Assembly (NCBI GenBank): GCA_903832625.1 | Contig: CAILCI010000036.1 | Span: forward strand, 1-43,444 | Reading direction: 5' to 3' | Source of the DNA: an uncultured Burkholderiales bacterium | Lineage (GTDB): Bacteria; Pseudomonadota; Gammaproteobacteria; Burkholderiales; Burkholderiaceae_C | DNA: 43,444 nt | Shown: positions 1-7,592 of the stretch, in pieces | Numbering within the stretch: position 1 is the stretch's first letter | How the letters are laid out: every line of letters begins with the position of its first letter | Made by a program: the position numbers and the translations under genes | The notes under the pieces: model-generated | Told to the model about the DNA's origin: nothing | What the model saw: only the letters and a program-made list of their open reading frames with translations | The model's database searches: none

Positions 1-210
1 ACGCGCCAAGCGGGTTCTATTGACGGCCTTCATGTGGTGCAAGATACACAAGGCCACTTTGCCAAACGCTACGACGCGCAACACGGCAGCACCTGGCTGG
101 CGCGGCCTGACCAACACATTTGCGCCCGCTGGCGGCAGTTCAATGGGCCTGCGCTGCAGTCGGCGCTTGATCGCGCTGTGGGCAAGTCGTCCGCTCAACT
201 CAAGGAGTGA
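1..210 (+). CDS. FAD-dependent aromatic monooxygenase, C-terminal end (partial)
   Basis: Only the last 69 codons are present; the gene begins before the window and stops with TGA at 208-210. The visible tail contains GSTWLARPDQHICARWR, which matches the C-terminal end of the MhpA/PheA-like flavoprotein hydroxylases, where an RPDQH-xx-R/W block follows the FAD domain. Enzymes of this family use NAD(P)H and O2 to hydroxylate phenolic rings. It is followed after 3 bases by a DUF2783 gene and then a VOC gene, so the three probably form one operon for aromatic breakdown. The substrate cannot be judged from this fragment. Confidence 0.75.
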   Translation, partial: TRQAGSIDGLHVVQDTQGHFAKRYDAQHGSTWLARPDQHICARWRQFNGPALQSALDRAVGKSSAQLKE

Positions 211-213
211 TCC

Positions 214-480
214 ATGACACACCTCAACTTGCAACCCAACTTCAACGAAAGCGGCAAACGCTACTTTCGCGACTACACGCCGGGTGATGATTTTTACGAA
301 GCGCTGATCGACACCCACCGCAATTTGAGCGATGAGCAAAGTCAATTGGTCAATGCCAAACTCATCTTGCTCTTGGCCAACCACATCGGTGACATGCATG
401 TTTTGCGCGAGGCCATGCAACTCGCGCGTGCCGATGTCGCGCCCGAGGTCTCATCAGATAACGCCATGCACAAGGTCTAA
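214..480 (+). CDS. DUF2783 domain protein
   Basis: An 88-residue acidic protein without signal peptide or membrane segment. Sequence blocks such as DDFYEALIDTHRNLSDEQS and AKLILLLANHIGD fit the DUF2783 family, small proteins usually encoded right next to FAD-dependent aromatic hydroxylases. Function is unknown; the constant neighbourhood suggests an accessory role for the hydroxylase. The ATG lies 3 bases after the hydroxylase stop codon, with GGAG inside the end of the upstream gene as ribosome binding site, so translation is likely coupled. Confidence 0.7.
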   Translation: MTHLNLQPNFNESGKRYFRDYTPGDDFYEALIDTHRNLSDEQSQLVNAKLILLLANHIGDMHVLREAMQLARADVAPEVSSDNAMHKV

Positions 481-492
481 CCGGAGCTGCCC

Positions 493-1032
493 ATGAAGAT
501 TCAAAAAATCCACCACGTCGCGTACCGCTGCAAAGACGCCAAACAAACCGTCGAGTGGTATGTCAAACACCTCAACATGGACTTTGTGCTCGCCATCGCA
601 GAAGACTTGGTGCCCAGCACCAAAGCGCCCGATCCCTACATGCACGTCTTCTTAGACGCAGGGCAGGGCAATGTCTTGGCTTTCTTCGAATTGCCCAATT
701 CCCCCGAAATGGGGCGCGACACCAACACCCCCGAATGGGTGCAGCACATCGCGTTTGAAGTGGACAGCCTAGAGACTTTAGAAGCCGCCAAAGCCCGTTT
801 GCAAGCCGCAGGCATTGATGTGGTGGGCGTGACCGATCACACCATCTTCAAGTCGATCTACTTTTTCGACCCCAACGGCCACCGCTTGGAGTTGGCCTAC
901 AACACCGCCACCACGACCATGAACCAAGCGCTAGACGCCGTCAAATGGGACATGCTCAACGAATGGAGCCGCACCAAACAAGCCCCCAAACACGCTGCGT
1001 GGATGCACGACGCGAGTTTGGCTAGACCTTGA
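493..1032 (+). CDS. VOC family (glyoxalase/extradiol dioxygenase fold) protein
   Basis: A 179-residue protein with one vicinal-oxygen-chelate module. The N-terminal HHVAYRCKDAKQTVEWY (residues 7-23), the central VQHIAFEV and the late NGHRLELAY supply the usual His/His/Glu metal-ligand pattern of VOC enzymes. The module spans roughly residues 5-140; the last 35 residues are a helical tail. GGAG eight bases before the ATG supports the start. It is third in the hydroxylase-DUF2783-VOC operon, so an extradiol ring-cleaving dioxygenase or a related lyase acting on the hydroxylated product is plausible. Its 3' end overlaps the convergent nth gene by 11 bases. Confidence 0.75.
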   Translation: MKIQKIHHVAYRCKDAKQTVEWYVKHLNMDFVLAIAEDLVPSTKAPDPYMHVFLDAGQGNVLAFFELPNSPEMGRDTNTPEWVQHIAFEVDSLETLEAAKARLQAAGIDVVGVTDHTIFKSIYFFDPNGHRLELAYNTATTTMNQALDAVKWDMLNEWSRTKQAPKHAAWMHDASLARP

Positions 1033-1660
1033 GCGTTTTCGGTTTGAAATCACAATAGCCTGCGACCGCGCATTGCCAGCACAGGGGTTTGCGCGCTTGG
1101 CACACATAGCGGCCATGCAGAATCAGCCAATGGTGCGCGTCCACCAAAAAAGCTTTCGGGATGCGCTTCATCAATCCCATCTCCACCTCGTAAGGTGTTT
1201 TGCCAGGCGCCAACCCAGTGCGGTTGCCCAGCCTAAAAATATGCGTGTCCACCGCCATCGTGGCTTCGCCAAAGGCCACGTTGAGCACCACATTGGCGGT
1301 TTTGCGGCCCACGCCGGGCAAGGCTTCTAAGGCTTCGCGGGTGCGTGGTACTTGACCCTTGTGTAGCGTCACCAACATCTCGCAGGTTTGCAGCAAGTGG
1401 CGGGCTTTGCTGCGGTACAGGCCAATGGTTTTGATGTAACTCTCCAAGCCCACCAGCCCCAAATCTAATATTTTCTGAGGCGTGTTGGCGATGGGGAACA
1501 AACGCCGCGTGGCCTTGTTCACGCCCACGTCGGTCGCTTGGGCACTCAAGAGCACGGCGGTGAGCAACTCAAACACGCTGGTATATTCCAATTCTGTGTT
1601 GGGCTGCGGATTGGCTGCTTTCAGCGTCGCAAAAAATGGCTCAATGTGCTGTGTTTTCAT
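1022..1660 (-). CDS. nth: Endonuclease III (base-excision repair DNA glycosylase/AP lyase)
   Basis: Removes oxidised pyrimidines from DNA and cuts the abasic site. The 212-residue protein keeps all functional positions of the E. coli enzyme at the same numbers: helix-hairpin-helix LPGVGRKTANV with catalytic Lys120, Asp138 in VDTH, and the [4Fe-4S] ligands Cys187, Cys194, Cys197 and Cys203 in a C-x6-C-x2-C-x5-C pattern. The frame stays open upstream to 1810, but that part lies inside the divergent aminotransferase gene, and MKTQHIEPFF at 1660 is the usual family start. The two start codons are only 16 bases apart, so their promoters must overlap the opposite coding regions. Confidence 0.95.
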   Translation of the reverse strand: MKTQHIEPFFATLKAANPQPNTELEYTSVFELLTAVLLSAQATDVGVNKATRRLFPIANTPQKILDLGLVGLESYIKTIGLYRSKARHLLQTCEMLVTLHKGQVPRTREALEALPGVGRKTANVVLNVAFGEATMAVDTHIFRLGNRTGLAPGKTPYEVEMGLMKRIPKAFLVDAHHWLILHGRYVCQARKPLCWQCAVAGYCDFKPKTLKV

Positions 1661-1676
1661 AGGTTCATTATTTCTC

Positions 1677-2867
1677 ATGCAATTTGCTGACCGCCTCAAC
1701 AACGTCGAAACTTCTGCCATACGCGAACTCTTCAAACTGCTGGGCAAGCCCGGCATCATCAGCTTTGCCGGCGGCTTTCCAGACAGCGCCATGTTTGACG
1801 TGGAAGGCATTCGCCAAGCCAGCGCCCGCGCACTGGCCGAAGAACCCGGTGCTGCCCTGCAATACGGCGCGACCGAGGGCTACAACCCGCTGCGCGAACA
1901 ACTCGCGGCCTTCATGGCTGCCAAAGGTGTGAAAAACCTCAGCCCCGAAGGCTTGATTGTCACCACAGGCAGCCAGCAAGCGCTGGACTTGATCGCCAAA
2001 ACCTTGCTCAACCCCAGCGATGTGGCCTTGGTCGAAGCGCCCACGTTTTTGGCCACCATCCAATGTTTTCGTTTGTACGGTCCCCAAGTGGTTGGTGTGC
2101 CGATTGACGCCCACGGCGTGCAAGTGGATCAACTCGAAGCCCTGATGGTGCAACACAAGCCCAAACTGGTCTACCTCATTCCCACTTTTGGCAACCCCAG
2201 CGGCGCAACCTTGAGCCTTGAGCGACGCCTGCGCGTGCTGGAGTTGGCCGTCCAATACAAAACCGTTGTGGTCGAAGACGATCCCTATGGCGATTTGTAT
2301 TTTGGCGAAGCCCCGCCACCTTCGCTCTTGGCCTTGAGCGATCAAGTGCCTGGTAGCCGCGACTGGCTCATCCATTGCGGCTCCTTGAGCAAAGTCTTGT
2401 CCCCCGGCCTGCGCGTGGGCTGGATGATTGCGCCGCCCGATTTGCTGGCGCGTGCCACCATGTGCAAACAGTTCAGCGACGCCCACACCTCCACCTTTGC
2501 CCAAGCCACGGCTGCGCAATACCTCAAAGCGGGTCGTATGCCTGAAACCTTGCGCACGGTTCGCCGCGTTTACGGCGAGCGTGCGCAGGCCATGGGTGAG
2601 GCCTTGAAACAAGTCATGGGCGACGCATTGGAGTTCACCCAGCCGCAAGGCGGTTTGTTCTTTTGGGCGCGGCTCACGGGCGCCAACGGTAAGATCAGCG
2701 ATGGCAATGAATTCGCCAAACGTGCCATAGACAAAGGCGTGGCCTTTGTGCCCGGTGCGCCATTTTTCGCCAACAACCCAGATGCCAACGCCATCCGCCT
2801 GAGCTTTGCCACGGCGGATGTGGCAAAAATCCAAGAAGGCGTGGCGCGATTGGGTGCGGCGTTGTGA
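1677..2867 (+). CDS. PLP-dependent aminotransferase, fold type I (2-aminoadipate/aromatic transaminase-like)
   Basis: A 396-residue aminotransferase of the LysN/AspC-related group without a DNA-binding domain. Visible landmarks are the N-terminal FAGGFPD, TTGSQQALDL (pyridoxal phosphate binding), the Asn173 loop FGNPSG, DDPYGD (Asp202, Tyr204) and the Schiff-base lysine Lys239 in GSLSK, followed by SPGLRVGW. It is expected to be cytosolic and to move amino groups between an amino acid and 2-oxoglutarate or pyruvate; the exact substrate is open. The frame extends upstream to 1482, but that part is antisense to nth; ATG 1677 gives the family-typical MQFADRLNN start. The ribosome binding site is weak. 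Confidence 0.85.
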   Translation: MQFADRLNNVETSAIRELFKLLGKPGIISFAGGFPDSAMFDVEGIRQASARALAEEPGAALQYGATEGYNPLREQLAAFMAAKGVKNLSPEGLIVTTGSQQALDLIAKTLLNPSDVALVEAPTFLATIQCFRLYGPQVVGVPIDAHGVQVDQLEALMVQHKPKLVYLIPTFGNPSGATLSLERRLRVLELAVQYKTVVVEDDPYGDLYFGEAPPPSLLALSDQVPGSRDWLIHCGSLSKVLSPGLRVGWMIAPPDLLARATMCKQFSDAHTSTFAQATAAQYLKAGRMPETLRTVRRVYGERAQAMGEALKQVMGDALEFTQPQGGLFFWARLTGANGKISDGNEFAKRAIDKGVAFVPGAPFFANNPDANAIRLSFATADVAKIQEGVARLGAAL

Positions 2868-2874
2868 TTCAAAT

Positions 2875-3156
2875 TCACAACCCAAGTTCTGAATGCGAAC
2901 CTAAGCGAACCAATCGCAGTGTGTGTTCATCTGGTTTTTGGTAGATCAATACCAAATCAGGTTTGATGTGGCAATCGCGGTGGTCTTTCCATTGACCGGA
3001 TAGCGCATGGTCTCGATAGCGTTGTTGTAGCGTCTGATCAGCGAGTAACGCAGTAAGTACAGCACGAAGTTCACTCTCTAAATGAGCGCGGTGAAGCCCT
3101 TTTGTCTCTCGTTTGTAATCGCGTTTGAATTGGTGGGTGTAATCAGGTGTCCGCAT
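2875..3156 (-). CDS. yafQ: Type II toxin, YafQ-family mRNA interferase
   Basis: A 93-residue RelE/ParE-superfamily toxin that by homology cleaves mRNA on the ribosome. Residues equivalent to the E. coli YafQ active site are present: His50, His63, Asp67, and near the end Arg84 and His88, within RYRDHALSG and RLVRLGSHSELG. The start codon lies inside the end of the antitoxin gene (14-base overlap), the usual arrangement in which antitoxin is made first. The toxin is full length and has no disrupted catalytic position, so it is probably active. Confidence 0.9.
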   Translation of the reverse strand: MRTPDYTHQFKRDYKRETKGLHRAHLESELRAVLTALLADQTLQQRYRDHALSGQWKDHRDCHIKPDLVLIYQKPDEHTLRLVRLGSHSELGL

Positions 3157-3406
3157 TCAAGTCGTTGAACAGTGCTTCTAAATTTGCGACTTTGGTGACT
3201 TTGCCAGCCCGCGCGTCTTTCATGGCTTGAATGGTGGTCTCGTTGGGAATCAGAGGTTCAAAAGGCAGTGCCTTATCTTGTGCAACGCGAGTCAGCAGTA
3301 AGCGAACGGCATCGGATACGGTCAAACCCATTGCAGCCAAAACGGCAGCAGCTTCTGCTTTGATTGCACCATCAATGCGGGTTTGAACCAGTTGGTTGGC
3401 AGCCAT
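3143..3406 (-). CDS. dinJ: Type II antitoxin, RelB/DinJ family
   Basis: An 87-residue antitoxin expected to bind and neutralise the YafQ-type toxin downstream and to repress its own promoter. The N-terminus (QTRIDGAIKAEAAAVLAAMG followed by LTVSDAVRLLLTRVA) is a ribbon-helix-helix DNA-binding domain. The acidic C-terminus (NLEALFNDLNADT) is the part that normally wraps the toxin. AGGA seven bases before the ATG supports the start, and a perfect inverted repeat sits 18 bases upstream. Confidence 0.9.
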   Translation of the reverse strand: MAANQLVQTRIDGAIKAEAAAVLAAMGLTVSDAVRLLLTRVAQDKALPFEPLIPNETTIQAMKDARAGKVTKVANLEALFNDLNADT

Positions 3407-3423
3407 AGCCTGTCCTTTTAAAT

Positions 3424-3442
3424 TGAATTACATTGTAATTCA
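3424..3442. promoter_or_regulatory. Palindromic operator/promoter of the toxin-antitoxin operon
   Basis: Perfect 8-base inverted repeat TGAATTAC-ATT-GTAATTCA with a 3-base spacer, starting 18 bases upstream of the antitoxin ATG. On the minus strand it contains TACAAT, a good -10 box, so a ribbon-helix-helix antitoxin bound here would cover the promoter. Autoregulation of this kind is known for DinJ/RelB systems; the assignment here is inference from position and symmetry. Confidence 0.6.
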
Positions 3443-3478
3443 CGAGCTGCTGGTTGTCCTAATGCTCATTTCAGCCAC

Positions 3479-3841
3479 TTAACCCGTCACCGCCTGATAT
3501 CCCGCCTGATCCAAGAGTCCCTCAAGCTCGGCGGACTGGCTGAGTTTGACCTTGTAGAACCAGCCTGCACCTTCGGGATCGGTGTTGGCCAACGATGGGT
3601 CGGCTTGCAGGGCTTCGTTGATGGCCACAATTTCTAAGCTGGCAGGCATGTGGACGTCGGCTGCGGCTTTGACCGACTCCACCACACCGGCCACTGCGCC
3701 TTGTGCAAACGATGCGCCAACAGGCGCGAAATCGACAAACACGATGTCGCCGAGTGTGTCTTGCGCGTGTTGGGTGATGCCGACAAAAGTCTCGTCGCCT
3801 TCGACGCGCACCCAAGTGTGTTCTGCGTGGTATTTGTTCAT
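3479..3841 (-). CDS. gcvH: Glycine cleavage system H protein (lipoyl carrier), stand-alone
   Basis: A 120-residue lipoyl-domain protein. The lipoylation motif is GVVESVKAAADVHMP with Lys58 as attachment site, and the barrel continues with INEAL, DPSLANTDPEGAGW. In the glycine cleavage complex H carries the aminomethyl group between the P, T and L proteins. No gcvT or gcvP gene is present in the window. Instead the gene starts 3 bases after the stop codon of ETF-ubiquinone oxidoreductase (TAA-ACC-ATG), so the two are cotranscribed. It is slightly shorter than the usual 125-130 residues, mainly at the C-terminus. A role as a lipoate relay or as a dedicated lipoyl carrier rather than in glycine cleavage is possible. 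Confidence 0.85.
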   Translation of the reverse strand: MNKYHAEHTWVRVEGDETFVGITQHAQDTLGDIVFVDFAPVGASFAQGAVAGVVESVKAAADVHMPASLEIVAINEALQADPSLANTDPEGAGWFYKVKLSQSAELEGLLDQAGYQAVTG

Positions 3842-3844
3842 GGT

Positions 3845-5530
3845 TTACATGCCGCTGTAGTTGGGGCCGCCACCGCCTTCGGGCGTGACCCAGACGATGT
3901 TTTGGGTGGGGTCTTTGATGTCACAGGTTTTGCAATGCACGCAGTTTTGTGCATTGATTTGCAGTCGGTCTGAGTGGTCGTCGTTCTTGACGAATTCGTA
4001 CACGCCCGCAGGGCAGTAGCGGCTTTCGGGGCCTGCGAATTTGCTCAGGTTGATATTGACCGGCACGGTGGCATCTTTGAGCGTCAAGTGCGCGGGTTGG
4101 TTTTCTTCGTGGTTGGTATTGCTCACAAAGACGCTGCTCAAGCGGTCAAAGGTGAGTTGGCCGTCTGGCTTGGGATAGTCAATTTTGGGGCAGTTGGCCG
4201 CAGGTTGAAGCGCCAAATGGTCGGCCTTGTTGCTGTGCAGTGTCCAAGGGGGCGAGCTGATGCCGAGTTTGGGCAGCAACCAGTGTTCGATGCCCGTCAT
4301 CAACATGCCGAGCATTTTTCCTTTTTTGAACCAGAGCTTGAAGTTGCGGTATTGGTTCAATTCTTTGGCCAACCAGCTTGCTTCAAAGGCGGCGGGGAAG
4401 GCGCTCAATTCATCGTGGGCGCGGCCAGCGCAAACAGCTTCAAAGGCGGCTTCACCCGCCAATGCGCCGCTCTTGATGGCGGCGTGACTGCCTTTGATGC
4501 GCGCTGCGTTCAAAAAGCCTGCGTCGCAGCCTGTCAATGCGCCACCGGGGAACACGGTTTTGGGCAAAGCCTGAGGTGTGCCGTTGTTCAAGGCGCGTGC
4601 GCCGTAGCTGATGCGTTTGCCGCCTTCCAAATGCGCTTTGATGGCAGGATGGGTTTTCCAGCGCTGCATTTCTTCAAACGGGCTCATCCACGGGTTTTTG
4701 TAGTCCAAGCCCAGCACGAAGCCCAAGGTCACTTTGTTGCCTTCGAGGTGGTACAAAAAGCCGCCGCCAAAGCTCTCGTCTTGAATTGGCCAGCCGGAGG
4801 TGTGAACCACCAAGCCGGGTTTGGCTTTGGCGGGATCAATTTCCCACAGTTCTTTGATGCCGATGGCGTAGCTCGGCGTGTCGCGGCCTTCGTTGAGTTT
4901 GTATTTGGCAATCAGTTGCTTGCCCAAATGGCCGCGTGCGCCTTCGCTGAACAAGGTGTATTTGGCGTGCAGCTCCATGCCCAATTGGAAGTTGTCGGTC
5001 GGTTGGCCGTCTTTGCCCAAACCTAAGTTGCCCGTCGCAATGCCTTTGACCGAGCCGTCGTCGTTGTAGAGCACTTCTGCGGCGGTGAAGCCCGGGAAAA
5101 TTTCCACGCCCAAAGACTCTGCGTGAGTGGCCATCCACTTGACCACATTGCTCAGCGACACCACATAGCAGCCGTGGTTGTGAAAGTTGCGGGGCATCAG
5201 CCAATTGGGGGTGCGGGTTGAACCCGTTTCGCTGAGGGTGAGCAAGTCGTCGGCTGTGACTTCTTGGTTGAGCGGGCAGCCGAGTTCTTTCCAATTGGGA
5301 ATGAGCTCGTTCATGGCGATGGGGTCCATCACCGCGCCCGACAAAATGTGTGCGCCGGGTTCAGAGCCTTTTTCAAGCACCACCACCGACACGTCCTTGC
5401 CTTTTTCGGCGGACAACTGTTTGATGCGAATGGCCGCAGCCAATCCGCTGGGGCCTGCGCCGACGATGACGACGTCGTATTCCATTGCCTCGCGGGGGCC
5501 AAACTGCGCCAAAATTTCTTGCTGTGTCAT
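3845..5530 (-). CDS. Electron transfer flavoprotein-ubiquinone oxidoreductase (ETF-QO)
   Basis: Membrane-associated FAD/[4Fe-4S] enzyme that passes electrons from acyl-CoA dehydrogenases, via ETF, to the quinone pool. The 561-residue protein has the Rossmann motif VIVGAGPSGLAAA (about 21-33), the substrate/quinone region GPALSG-like LEKGSEPGAHILSG, and at the end the iron-sulfur ligands Cys506, Cys530, Cys533 and Cys536 in CPAGVYEF and CVHCKTC. The frame is open 201 bases further upstream, but ATG 5530 (MTQQEILAQFGPREAM) gives the usual length. It links to the acyl-CoA genes further downstream in the window and is followed directly by gcvH. Confidence 0.95.
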   Translation of the reverse strand: MTQQEILAQFGPREAMEYDVVIVGAGPSGLAAAIRIKQLSAEKGKDVSVVVLEKGSEPGAHILSGAVMDPIAMNELIPNWKELGCPLNQEVTADDLLTLSETGSTRTPNWLMPRNFHNHGCYVVSLSNVVKWMATHAESLGVEIFPGFTAAEVLYNDDGSVKGIATGNLGLGKDGQPTDNFQLGMELHAKYTLFSEGARGHLGKQLIAKYKLNEGRDTPSYAIGIKELWEIDPAKAKPGLVVHTSGWPIQDESFGGGFLYHLEGNKVTLGFVLGLDYKNPWMSPFEEMQRWKTHPAIKAHLEGGKRISYGARALNNGTPQALPKTVFPGGALTGCDAGFLNAARIKGSHAAIKSGALAGEAAFEAVCAGRAHDELSAFPAAFEASWLAKELNQYRNFKLWFKKGKMLGMLMTGIEHWLLPKLGISSPPWTLHSNKADHLALQPAANCPKIDYPKPDGQLTFDRLSSVFVSNTNHEENQPAHLTLKDATVPVNINLSKFAGPESRYCPAGVYEFVKNDDHSDRLQINAQNCVHCKTCDIKDPTQNIVWVTPEGGGGPNYSGM

Positions 5531-5640
5531 AGGGGGTGCTTGATTCAGGTTGTCAGAGTTGCGACAGATTTTATGCGGTGCAGCCCGCACTCGATATAAG
5601 CACTTGTCATAATGAACGATCAATCTTTTGGAGACACAAC

Positions 5641-6423
5641 ATGGCGTACAGCATCGATTTATCTGGCCGAATTGCCTTGGTGACGGGCGCATCCAGCGGG
5701 CTCGGCGCACAGTTTGCCCGCACGCTGTCACGCGCGGGCGCCGCGGTGGTGTTGGCCAGCCGTCGGGTGGAAAAGCTCAAGGCGTTGCGCGCCGAAATCG
5801 AAGCCGAAGGCGGGGACGCGCATGTGGTGGCGCTGGATGTGACCGACATTGACAGCATCAAGTCCGCCGTGGCGCATGCTGAAACCGAGGTGGGCAGCAT
5901 CGACATTTTGGTCAACAACTCGGGTGTGAGCACCACGCAGCGCATCCAAGACGTGACGGAAGAAGACTACGATTTCATTTTTGACACCAACGTCAAAGGC
6001 TCGTTTTTTGTTGCGCAAGAAGTGGGCAAACGCATGTTGGCCCGATCAAAAGGCTCGGCGCCGGGCAGCTTCACCGGCGGGCGCATCATCAACATCGCCT
6101 CGGTCGCGGGACTGCGTGTGTTGCCGCAAATTGGCGCTTACGCCATGAGCAAAGCTGCGGTGGTGCAAATGACCAAAGTGCTGGCCATGGAGTGGGGGCG
6201 TTTTGGCATCAATGTGAACGCGATTTGCCCGGGCTACATCGACACCGAAATCAACCACCACCATTGGGGCACGGAACAAGGCCAAAAGCTGGTCAACATG
6301 CTGCCGCGCAAGCGCGTCGGTCAGCCACAAGATTTGGACGCGGTGCTGGTCATGCTCGCCAGCGGTCAAAGCGGATTTGTCAATGGTGCCATCATCACGG
6401 CGGATGATGGTTTTGCGCTGTAA
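5641..6423 (+). CDS. Short-chain dehydrogenase/reductase
   Basis: A 260-residue classical SDR. It has the cofactor motif TGASSGLG (15-22), NNSG (92-95), and the catalytic Ser154, Tyr167 and Lys171 (YAMSK). ASRR after the second strand suggests NADP(H). SDRs with this pattern reduce or oxidise a hydroxyl/keto group; 3-oxoacyl or 3-hydroxyacyl substrates are likely given the neighbouring ETF-QO, but this is not proven. GGAG eight bases before the ATG supports the start. It is divergent from ETF-QO over a 110-base spacer that must hold both promoters; CATAAT around 5604 is a possible -10 box. Confidence 0.85.
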   Translation: MAYSIDLSGRIALVTGASSGLGAQFARTLSRAGAAVVLASRRVEKLKALRAEIEAEGGDAHVVALDVTDIDSIKSAVAHAETEVGSIDILVNNSGVSTTQRIQDVTEEDYDFIFDTNVKGSFFVAQEVGKRMLARSKGSAPGSFTGGRIINIASVAGLRVLPQIGAYAMSKAAVVQMTKVLAMEWGRFGINVNAICPGYIDTEINHHHWGTEQGQKLVNMLPRKRVGQPQDLDAVLVMLASGQSGFVNGAIITADDGFAL

Positions 6424-6456
6424 AGCTGAGGCGCAACTTGATTTGAAAATTTAGCC

Positions 6457-7317
6457 CTAACCCACGCGCTGCCACGAGCTTTGGTTGACATGCAACCACT
6501 GGCTCAGCAGCGCATCATCACCGTGATGTTTGGGATGAAAATCGCGCTTGAAATAAGCCAGCAAAGGGCCACTCAGGCGACGAACAACGCCATGACGACC
6601 GAATACAAATTGAAGAGCAGACCACCACGTGCTTGGCAGGTGCAGCGTTTTATCGTCCCATAAATTGCGCGTGGTTTGACGGGTTAAATCCAGCGAGAAA
6701 CGAAGAATCGCAAAGGTAAACCAAAAAACTCTGCGCCTGTAATTGCCCCCGAGATGCGCATACAAATCAAAGGCAACAGCGCGGTGCTCCATTTCTTCTG
6801 CAGAGTGCCAGCGCCAAAGCGTTTGTAGACGACTGTCGGCGTTTGCCAGCCAATCATGCGGTTCATTGACGCTGAGCATGACTTCGTAACCCAGCACGGA
6901 CGTGATGTGTTCATAGGCAGCGGTTAAACCCAATTCATGCAAGTGGGCATAGGGCGAGTGTTTGATTCGCTTTTTGAGTTTTTCGCTTTGCGCAATTGCT
7001 CTGACTTCCCAAGTGTTGTGAAAACCTTGTCGCGCCAAGTGGTCGTTGTATTGGGTGTGTAAAAAGCGGTGCGTTGCTTCTTGTCCGATGAAATTTTTGA
7101 TGGTGGCACGCATCTCAACATCTGCGGCTTTGTTGCCCAAGTGCTTTTCGCCAGCCCGCACGGCGTCAATGAAGAACTGTTCGCCAAATGGAAAACTCAT
7201 CGACAAGGCATTGAACCAAGCGCTCAAAAATGCGTTCCCGCCATTCCAATGCCGATCAAAACCTTCTTTGAGGTTGATGTTGAGTTTGCGAACGGTGAGG
7301 TTGGCGGAATGCGACAT
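6457..7317 (-). CDS. COG3687/PF10118-type predicted metal-dependent hydrolase
   Basis: A 286-residue protein of the family called predicted metal-dependent hydrolase. The spacing of acidic and His residues, Glu46, Glu80-x2-His83, Glu136-His137 and Glu174/Glu177-His178, resembles a ferritin-like di-iron four-helix bundle, which fits an oxygenase or similar activity better than hydrolysis; that is inference. There is no signal peptide. A hydrophobic stretch around 200-215 may touch the membrane. It converges with the SDR gene 33 bases away. Family members often lie near lipid or fatty-acid genes, as here, but the reaction is unknown. Confidence 0.75.
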   Translation of the reverse strand: MSHSANLTVRKLNINLKEGFDRHWNGGNAFLSAWFNALSMSFPFGEQFFIDAVRAGEKHLGNKAADVEMRATIKNFIGQEATHRFLHTQYNDHLARQGFHNTWEVRAIAQSEKLKKRIKHSPYAHLHELGLTAAYEHITSVLGYEVMLSVNEPHDWLANADSRLQTLWRWHSAEEMEHRAVAFDLYAHLGGNYRRRVFWFTFAILRFSLDLTRQTTRNLWDDKTLHLPSTWWSALQFVFGRHGVVRRLSGPLLAYFKRDFHPKHHGDDALLSQWLHVNQSSWQRVG

Positions 7318-7544
7318 AAAAACGGATGAACTGAAGTCAAATGCGAGAAAAATAGAGCCCGTGATCGAGCAAACTTAGATTAGGCATCAAATCAAGCGCA
7401 TTTGCAAGCATAAAATGAATATTTAAGTATTTATTTAAATTACCTTAAGAATTCTTTGGTGCTTGTATTTTCTGGTGCAGCTGCGTTTGGTCATAGCTGA
7501 TGGCGTAAACCTGCGTGCAAGCCGCGCAAGATGTGTGTGCGCAA

Positions 7545-7560
7545 ATACGTAGTATCGTAT
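7545..7560. promoter_or_regulatory. Possible operator upstream of the CoA-transferase operon
   Basis: Inverted repeat ATACG-TAGTAT-CGTAT with 5-base arms, 32 bases upstream of the proposed start of the CoA-transferase A subunit. The size and symmetry would fit a TetR- or GntR-type dimer, but no such regulator gene is adjacent and the arms are short. Confidence 0.25.
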
Positions 7561-7592
7561 CGATATTCAGTGGCATAAAAGGGAGCAATGAA

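Noticed and set aside
20-217. A 65-codon frame at the left edge
   Set aside because: It is out of frame with the clear monooxygenase tail that occupies the same bases.
1661-1810. N-terminal extension of endonuclease III
   Set aside because: The extension lies inside the divergent aminotransferase gene; the shorter form matches E. coli residue numbering exactly.
1668-2885. A 405-codon open frame on the minus strand inside the aminotransferase gene
   Set aside because: It is fully antisense to a well-conserved gene and shows no domain; the start region also clashes with nth.
3974-5026. A 350-codon open frame on the plus strand inside ETF-QO
   Set aside because: It is antisense to a certain gene with all cofactor motifs, and the translated product has no family features.
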